64,000 bases of DNA from positions 21,171,726 through 21,235,725 of the forward strand of contig JAJEKV010000002.1 of the NCBI GenBank assembly GCA_021234155.1, written 5' to 3'. Shown here piece after piece: positions 57,430 to 64,000 of the stretch; position 1 is the first letter of the stretch, and each line of letters starts with the position of its first letter. Source of the stretch: Isoetes taiwanensis (Eukaryota; Streptophyta; Lycopodiopsida; Isoetales; Isoetaceae). The notes under the pieces are model-generated. The model did not search any database. It saw only the letters and a program-made list of their open reading frames with translations, and was not told the DNA's origin. The translations under genes were made by a program, and so were the position numbers.

Positions 57430-58866
57430 GAGTTCTAACTTGCTTTGTAACTTGGACATCCTTTGTTTTTGCTCTAGAATAGTCACATCCTGCCATTTTT
57501 GTGCTAAAATTTCCTATATATGCTTCTTAATGACTCACCCAATAAAGATTGTTGTATACCTTTGTCCTTGATATTTGGAGTTGCATCAGATGTCGAAACA
57601 CCTTTAAATCTTCCAAGACAACTCTGATAACTACATCAGCAACTCATACTACCCTTTTAAGGACTGGAATTTGACATTATAATTGTAAGAAACCTTTAGA
57701 CATATTTGTAAGGATGACCAAGGAATTGTACTCAATGTGTTCAGATCTTTGTTTTCGATGCATTCTGTCAAAAGAGAATAAGCATTGTTTCTAGACAGGG
57801 CAAGTTCATGATGCTCAATGTTTTCAAGTGCCTCATCCCAAAAGCATAACATGTATGATCTTCAAGCCTGAAAAGCATAATCTTCTAGCAAATTCTAAAA
57901 TACATGAATAACTTTAACACTACAAAATACATTAAACAAATCTAAGCTTGAAGGTAATGCCTTAGTTCTTTATATTTTACTTGTTAGGAACTTATACAAC
58001 CAATAAATAATGTAATTACAGCAACCATCAGTCAACGAATCTACTTACATGAAAATAGTAAAGAACCGAACCAGCTCCAAATCCAAGCAATACAAAATAT
58101 CAGACTTACAAAAGTAATTCTAAACAAGTAAAGAATATGATGAGCAAATGACGGGGAGCAAATAAGCAAATGTGGGATGGCTAAAAGCACTGTAATGAAA
58201 ACAGAAGCGCATAGAGAAGCGAAAAACTCAGAAAAACTTCACCTTAGAGTAGAAGGCAAGGCTAAAAGTCCCCTATAGAAGGCATTCTGGTATTCTTGTG
58301 AAGGTCTCATATTTGAGTTATATATGACATTTTCTAATCAGTCGTGGTGTTGTAAATGGCCTGTAATGAATCCGTTATAGAGCCTTCATATAGAAAGATC
58401 ACGATGATAAACAGAAAAGAGCTCAAGAAGATGCAGTATTTTTGTTATATGAAAATCCCATCGAAGAGAGTTTCTGGAGGAGAATTTTGCAGGCTTCGAG
58501 TACGGCAAGGGAGAAAAGAGCACAATTTACTTGAGTTTCTATTTTTCTTAGCTCTTGATTCGAGACTTTGAAAATCTGGCAATTTGTGTTTAATTTGGCT
58601 GATATGGCATGAAACATGGATAGGTCAAAGATCCATGAAATGTTGTCGGGGGGGGGCAATGTTTAAGACTTGTGTTTTAACCCAGCAATTATGCTTACAA
58701 GGGCAAATCCATATTCACAATTAATGGTCAAAACTATATTGCAATAAGAAATTAATATTTATAGTTGTGCCTCTACACTCTGACCATGGGTTCCAAAATT
58801 CCCAAAGCTAAATCTTTGGCTAAGTAGCATTGTCCAAGACTCGCCTTGGTTTCTATGCTAAAATTC

Positions 58867-58898
<32 letters not shown>

Positions 58899-59180
58899 GA
58901 AAAATCGTCAGAATAACTAATCTAAAAACCCTTTATATGTGCTCTGGTTGTGGCGAGTCGACATGCAAGTTAAGTAGGTGGCAATGCCCCATAGGAAGTT
59001 TGCCATCCAAAAAGACTAGGCTTAAACCCTGTAAGGCACAATGAGGCTTAATACCCCAAAATTGGATTTTACCAAATGATGCACCAGATGCTAGCAAATT
59101 GTGTATTTTGGTTATGAGCCTAATGTCTGCCCGATCAAGAACCGTAGTTTTATAATATAAGATTTCTGAAGGTTAAAGGT
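57430..59180. other. Intergenic DNA with homopolymer runs
   Basis: Contains a G run at about 58,649-58,655 and an A run of about 28-30 bases at 58,871-58,899. No gene was supported. Confidence 0.5.
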
Positions 59181-59364
59181 GGTATTGATATGCAAATACA
59201 TAGAAAGATGACAGTGGCATCTGAATTTTGGGAAGAAGGTCTTTTTTTTTTGGCAAAGGTCGAGCGGATAGGGCAGCGCGTCCAGATGCTATACATGGCG
59301 ATGAAGCAAAGGGCTTCTAATTTTGGTCATTGCAGGTGTCGCCAACCTCCTGCATTTGAAATTG

Positions 59365-60624
59365 GGGTCACCCCTATCCATTTCGATAGCAAACAGCAAA
59401 CATCAAAGCCTGGTACAAAACACCTAGGGGTTTGAATGAGGCTATAAAGAAAGATTTCAATTGGGCCTCCAAACCAGCTGGTGTCGTTCTAGTGTGCAAA
59501 GTGCTGAAGAATAACAGATTGCGCTGCTTTGAGGGCATGCTGGGTACTATATGAAGGATGTAGGTAAGGTACACTATTCTTATCACCTACATAACATCTC
59601 TGAATCCATGCCTTTGAACGGGAAGGACTTGTATCTGAGATGGGGCACTGGGGACATCAAAGATTTGTGTGTATTGGACATCAGGAACCTGTTGAATAAG
59701 GTAGCTCGCTTTGTGTTTTATCACAGAGGTCGAGACTCACTTCTAGCTTGACATTTACTATTTGTAGGATGCTCAGGAGTGGAAAGTACACTTGGAGCAG
59801 TAGCTGGATCATTCCCTCCAATAGTGCTCATGTCAATGAGCACAGGGTGCATGCTGCATGGAGGGCTCTGTTGAACCCCGCCCATTGCATGCCATCTGAT
59901 GTGAGGACCATCCTCTTTGGTTTGCCTGCATGGTATGTGGCAGTGGAACGGAATGGTCCTGGGTGCCGCAGGTACTAGGATGACTTCGTGCCATCAGATG
60001 AGATGGACTGTAACTTTGAGGATCTTGGTGATCCAACTTTTAGCCCTGAAGTAGAAATTCCGGATCATGGTGTGGATTACATCCCCATTCACATTGGGGG
60101 CCACTGGCTATTGGGTGATTCCTTGTGTGATTTATTTGTTGTATAGCTTCAGTTGTGTGTTTGTTTTTATTTTTCTTCAGGAAAGTTTGTGGTGGTGACA
60201 CGTTCTTGCAGGATTGGAATGGAAGATAATGGGAATACCGCGGGTGAGATGGGCCACCCAGTTCTGAGTTTGGTCCCTCTCATATTAGTTCTAGAATTGA
60301 TGCATCATGGCCTAGTTTCCAGGTTTATCCTGCAGGGGCTGAGGAGGTTTTCAACGCGGAGGAGTTCATATCTAGCCTTATCCAAGTTGGTACGGAGGTC
60401 CACAGAGTTGAAGCTTCCCTTAGGACCTTAAGGAGGTAGTTGTCAGGTTTCTATGCTGCAATTGACTCGACAGTCTCTAGTGTTGCTTGGGAGCAACTTG
60501 ATGCTCCGATTGAGCTCCATGCACTTAGATCACACATGAGCCTTGCCAGGACTCTTCTGGCCCAGGAGATCCGCCAGCTTGATGACATCATCAGGCGGGC
60601 CGCATCTAGGGAGCCCATGAACTA
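59365..60624 (+). pseudogene. Broken plus-strand ORFs, possibly a retroelement protein
   Basis: Plus-strand text recurs in changing frames: AWYKTPRGLNEAIKKDFNWA (about 59,410), HVNEHRVHAAWRALLNPAHC with PSDVRTILFGLPAWYVAVER (59,840-59,975), and EEVFNAEEFISSLIQVGTEV then LSGFYAAIDSTVSSVAWEQL and LARTLLAQEIRQLDDIIRRA (60,325-60,624, one stop inside). The last part is helical and ends at a proper stop. No recognisable domain. Composition and decay suggest a mobile-element protein, but this is a guess. Confidence 0.35.
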
Positions 60625-60639
60625 GGCCGTTCTGTCTTT

Positions 60640-62230
60640 GCTGTTGTGTTTGATCATGTTGTAAAATCAGGTTTTTCTGCAGCCTTCTCTTGCTGGCATT
60701 GGTGCCAGGTCTACATTTTCTGAGTCCATGAACATGCAATGCTTTTTATACTCATGCCTTGCTTTCTTCCTTGGATTGGCCTATGGTTTTAGAAATATCT
60801 TTTTATTGTGCATTTATTACCATGGTTGCTAACACTTTCAGGCTTTCAGCGGGCTTCGGCAGCTAGGCATAAGACTGATCCACTCTTGTGGGATCTGCCT
60901 TATGCCTGGATGAGCATTGACGCACCGGGGTTCAATTCCCCGGGTTCACTGATGGCCTTTGTCTGTTGCATTGCAGGTCCTCTCCTTTGTCAAGGCGAGC
61001 ACTATGGGGATCATCAGATGCATGCCACTGTCCCTTGCAACTTGTAATAGCAATCAGTGGCCTGGTCTGATCGTCCCTATACATAGGCTTATTGTGAACA
61101 TGGATGCCCAGACTTATTGCATACATAGGCATGTGAGTTATGAGCATTAGATTCAAATTGGGGTTCGATTTCTTAGGCTCCTCTCATCTTTGAACGATGC
61201 TCTTGTGTTTGTGTTATGCCTTGGCGTAGATTACGAATTTATGTGCTAATGTATTGTACGGGATCCAGTGTGCCTAAATACGATTTTAAGCCATCGTGTT
61301 GGGTCACGGGGCGCCCCTTTAAAATCGGGTCAATTTGACCCCACGAAAACCTTGAATGTGCATGTAGATGTGCATAGAGGGAATATCCTGTGCATTGTGC
61401 CAGGATCCACGGGCCCAAAAGCCATAATACACGGTGTAGCCATTAATAGTCACGTACAAGGGGCAAAGCATGAGCCCCATGCTAGCGAGATGCTAACATA
61501 CAACTTTACCACAGCCCAGCAACTCAAATGTGCCTTGCTTAGTGATGTTTGTTACAATCATAACCATGATCAGGTACTAAAATTGATACACATTTAAGAA
61601 TCCAGGTCGCTTGTATCAAAATAACAAGAAGTGCAGTCGTCGTCAAAATTAGGGCCAGATTCGAATAGAGGTGCTGGCAATTAACAAAACACTCAGATCA
61701 AAATGCAGAACACTTCGGAACACTACGCTTCAACTGGCAACCCCCTGATTTAATGGCAGGGGATGTCCCTACCAAAGCAATGAACTTGAGATTTTCTCCA
61801 CGTACTCGGTGGAAGCATCGAAGTTTTGAGCTCAAAATGAATCTTCAACTACCTCATGAGGAATCTGGCCCTTAGTACCTGAATGATGTTTGAGAAAAAC
61901 GAGCTCAATGCTAATTACATTTTGTAAAGAAAAAAATTAAATTACAATGCACCAAACATAACCCTAGGTTGATACTAAATTAACTGGTGAATCCGGACTA
62001 AATTTTGCAATTTGACGACTGATCGTTTGGCTCCTCTACAAGATATTTTTCTCACATTAGCTCGATTTTACTAGTTTTAATTCAATGACTTCGATAAAAA
62101 TCTAAGATCCTTATACGCTTAGCTAATTTGTTGCTTGATTTTTCAGAAACTTTAATCAAATGTAGGACAATTGGAGGCAAGGATACCATGTTTGATTATT
62201 TATAAATTTCTAGACATGCATATACACATA
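60640..62230. other. Intergenic DNA upstream of the second AMT2 gene
   Basis: No supported gene. A short region at 61,690-61,880 is open in parts but matches nothing I can name. Confidence 0.45.
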
Positions 62231-62240
62231 TAAAATTGCC

Positions 62241-62268
62241 ATCCTCTACATCATGCAATGTAGAGGAT
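62241..62268. promoter_or_regulatory. Perfect palindrome upstream of AMT2
   Basis: ATCCTCTACAT (62,241-62,251) and its exact inverse complement (62,258-62,268) surround CATGCA, an RY-type element core. It lies 166 bases before the start codon of the second AMT2 gene, so it could be a binding site or a leader hairpin. Function unknown. Confidence 0.6.
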
Positions 62269-62433
62269 GACGAGCTTGATGCTCCGAATTTGAATTGCTG
62301 TCTTCTTCTGCAACCGTGCCATGTCTTAGATGCCAAGGTTCGAAACCGCTCGCAGCATGATGTGCAATATTTTACGATTCTTCATCATAACATAAAAACC
62401 TTGCTTTACCTTTGTATTTTAGTTGTCTGAAGG

Positions 62434-64000
62434 ATGGCTTCAACAAATCCAGCATATGCAACATCAGGAACAGCTCCAGATTGGCTCAACAAAGGAGACA
62501 ATGCATGGCAGATCACTGCTGCAACGCTTATCGGATTACAGTGTGTTCCAGGACTTGTGATCCTGTATGGCAGTATTGTGAAGAAAAAATTTGCTGTAAA
62601 CTCTGCATTCATGGCCCTGTATGCGTTTGCAGCAACGCTTCTATGCTGGGTTCTATGGGCATATAACATGGCATTTGGAGAAAAAATGTTGCCTTTCTGG
62701 GGAAAACCAAGTCATGCTTTAACCCATAAATTCCTTCTGCAAAGAGCACATCTTCCATCCACTCGTGACTTCTACAACGATGGAACCATAAAAAATCCTG
62801 GAATTCAGCCTCTGTTTCCAATGGCAAGTTTGGTTTATTACCAGTTTGCATTTGCAGCACTTACAGTGGTAATGTTGGCTGGATCTGCATTGGGAAGGAT
62901 GAATTTTAGAGCTTGGATGATGTTTGTGCCACTTTGGCTTACATTTTCTTACACAATTGGAGCGTATTCTTTGTGGGGAGGAGGTTTTCTGCATAGATGG
63001 GGTGTAATGGACTATTCCGGAGGTTATGTGATCCATGTAGCTTCAGGTGCTTCTGGAATTGTGTTAGCATATAGGGTATGTCCATTTCATTCTTCTGTTC
63101 CATCTGCATAAATTTAGATGGATAGAAAGTCACACAGAATCTTTAAATCTCCTTTTTAGAAGCTGCAATTTGGCTAAAGATTTGACATTGGCTTTATACT
63201 GTGTTTTCAGGTTGGACCAAGATTAAAGGCGGACCGAGAACGCTTTCCTCCTAATAATATCCTCCTCACTCTTACTGGAGCAGGATTACTATGGTTGGGA
63301 TGGACAGGATTCAATGGAGGTTCTGCATATGCATCGAATCTTACTGCTTCTATTGCTGTTTTAAATACCCATATCTGTGCTGCAACAAGCATGCTCACCT
63401 GGACCTTGTTAGATGTGATATACTTTCACAAGCCTTCTGTCATTGGAGCGGTGCAAGGCATGATGACTGGACTTGTCTGCATTACTCCTGGTGCAGGTAA
63501 CCAATTTGTTATGCTGGATTTCGCATTTGTTAAAACCGGCATGAGAGAAATTCCTCATATTACCTTTTAAATTTGAGAAACCCACTTCATAAGAAATATT
63601 TTTGATAGTCTGTTCGGATCTAGCAGAAACCCTGCTAGCATAGATCTAGCATCAAATAGTTAAATTTTGATTGGAAAACATACTTACCTCTTCTTAACCT
63701 AAAATTTTGTTTGGAAAACGCGCTTACTTCTTGTTAACCTGACAGAACCTTGCTAGCATAGATCTAGGATCAAAGATAAAAACTTGTGCGCATTTACCTC
63801 TTGTTAACCTACTGAGCCTGATAAAAACCCTAAAATTTCTGCTGCAAGCGTTTCGAAGTAGAACCCTAAATCTGTTGCTTCTTGATGGCAGGACTGATAC
63901 AAGGATGGGCAGCACTAGTAACAGGAATAGTGGGAGGAAGCATACCATGGTTTACGATGATGGTGGTGCACAGAAGATCAAAATGGCTACAGAAAGTGGA
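62434..64000 (+). CDS. AMT2: AMT2-type ammonium transporter, 3' end outside the window
   Basis: Exons 62,434-63,075, 63,211-63,496 and 63,892 onward (cut at 64,000), with GT..AG introns in the same phases and positions as the gene at 49.5-51.3 kb; exon 2 has the same length (286 bases). Recognised: [73 protein letters not shown] with the pore His, [20 protein letters not shown] and [20 protein letters not shown]. It takes up ammonium like its neighbour. Two differences stand out: the last codon of exon 1 is AGG (Arg) where the first gene and AMT2 proteins generally have Trp before VGPR, and the extracellular-loop text ([20 protein letters not shown]) is diverged. The gene is otherwise intact as far as seen. 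Confidence 0.95.
63600..63830. repeat. Internal repeats in the second intron of AMT2
   Basis: CTTGCTAGCATAGATCTAGGA at 63,750 resembles CCTGCTAGCATAGATCTAGCA at 63,630, and TTACCTCTTGTTAACCT-type words occur three times (63,684-63,805). A local imperfect triplication. Confidence 0.55.

Noticed and set aside
61690-61880. A Copia RNase H tail (text like MAGDVPTKAMNLRF)
   Set aside because: It resembles the ADxLTK tail only over about six residues, and the surroundings do not support a Copia element.
1-64000. CRISPR arrays, rRNA genes or bacterial-type operons
   Set aside because: None is present. Short repeats here are degenerate or tandem, without regular spacers, and all recognised genes are eukaryotic with introns or are transposon-derived.

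Overview
The window is nuclear DNA of a land plant. Genes contain spliceosomal introns with GT..AG ends, two genes are recognisable AMT2-type ammonium transporters, and the transposons are plant-like (L1-type LINEs, hAT, Helitron-like ends, an LTR element with an initiator-tRNA-Met type primer site). Base composition is AT-rich, gene density is very low and most of the window is repeats. I cannot name the species; a genome with large repeat-filled gaps between genes is all the sequence shows.

Layout. 1.08-5.28 kb: a 5'-truncated L1-type LINE on the minus strand with an ORF2 broken by a few lesions. 6.3-6.7 kb: a decayed LINE fragment. 8.3-10.8 kb: remains of an LTR retroelement (primer-binding site at 9121) followed by a gag-like region. 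12,017-25,683: a DNA transposon of 13.7 kb with 21-bp perfect terminal inverted repeats and a 4-bp AACT target duplication. It carries a plus-strand transposase gene (12.3-16.5 kb, damaged), plus-strand ORFs of unknown function (17.5-19.6 kb) and a multi-exon minus-strand gene (25.5-19.8 kb) combining a coiled coil, a RING-like zinc finger and a Ulp1/C48 cysteine protease. Beside its right end lies a small histone H3-like gene, itself split in two of three copies by a 275-bp MITE whose ends match those of the big transposon.

The right part of the transposon plus the H3-like gene is present three times (17,544-26,395; 30,075-34,779; 34,780-44,671), the last two as a direct tandem. The copies are nearly identical, and where they differ the difference almost always falls on a CAG or CTG. 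That suggests base-calling or consensus errors rather than evolution, so many apparent frameshifts here should not be trusted. Two copies also carry a 616-646 bp non-autonomous hAT element with 8-bp target duplications.

44.65-48 kb: a gag-like ORF, a tRNA-derived repeat, and an unrecognised minus-strand gene whose exon is split by a 5'-truncated LINE with a 15-bp target duplication ending exactly at the splice donor. 49.5-51.3 kb: a complete three-exon AMT2 gene (479 codons, minus strand). 51.7-53.4 kb: an 838-bp tandem duplication in its upstream region, carrying Helitron-like ends. 54.2-55.0 kb: the first exon of a second relative of the 12-kb transposase. 55.4-61 kb: sparse gene relics (a PPR fragment, unknown ORFs). 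62.4 kb to the end: the first three exons of a second AMT2 gene on the plus strand, head-to-head with the first and cut off by the window end.

The transporters are the only clearly functional host genes. The rest is a nest of mobile elements, of which the transposase + RING/Ulp1 transposon with its matching MITE and the adjoining H3-like gene is the most unusual.
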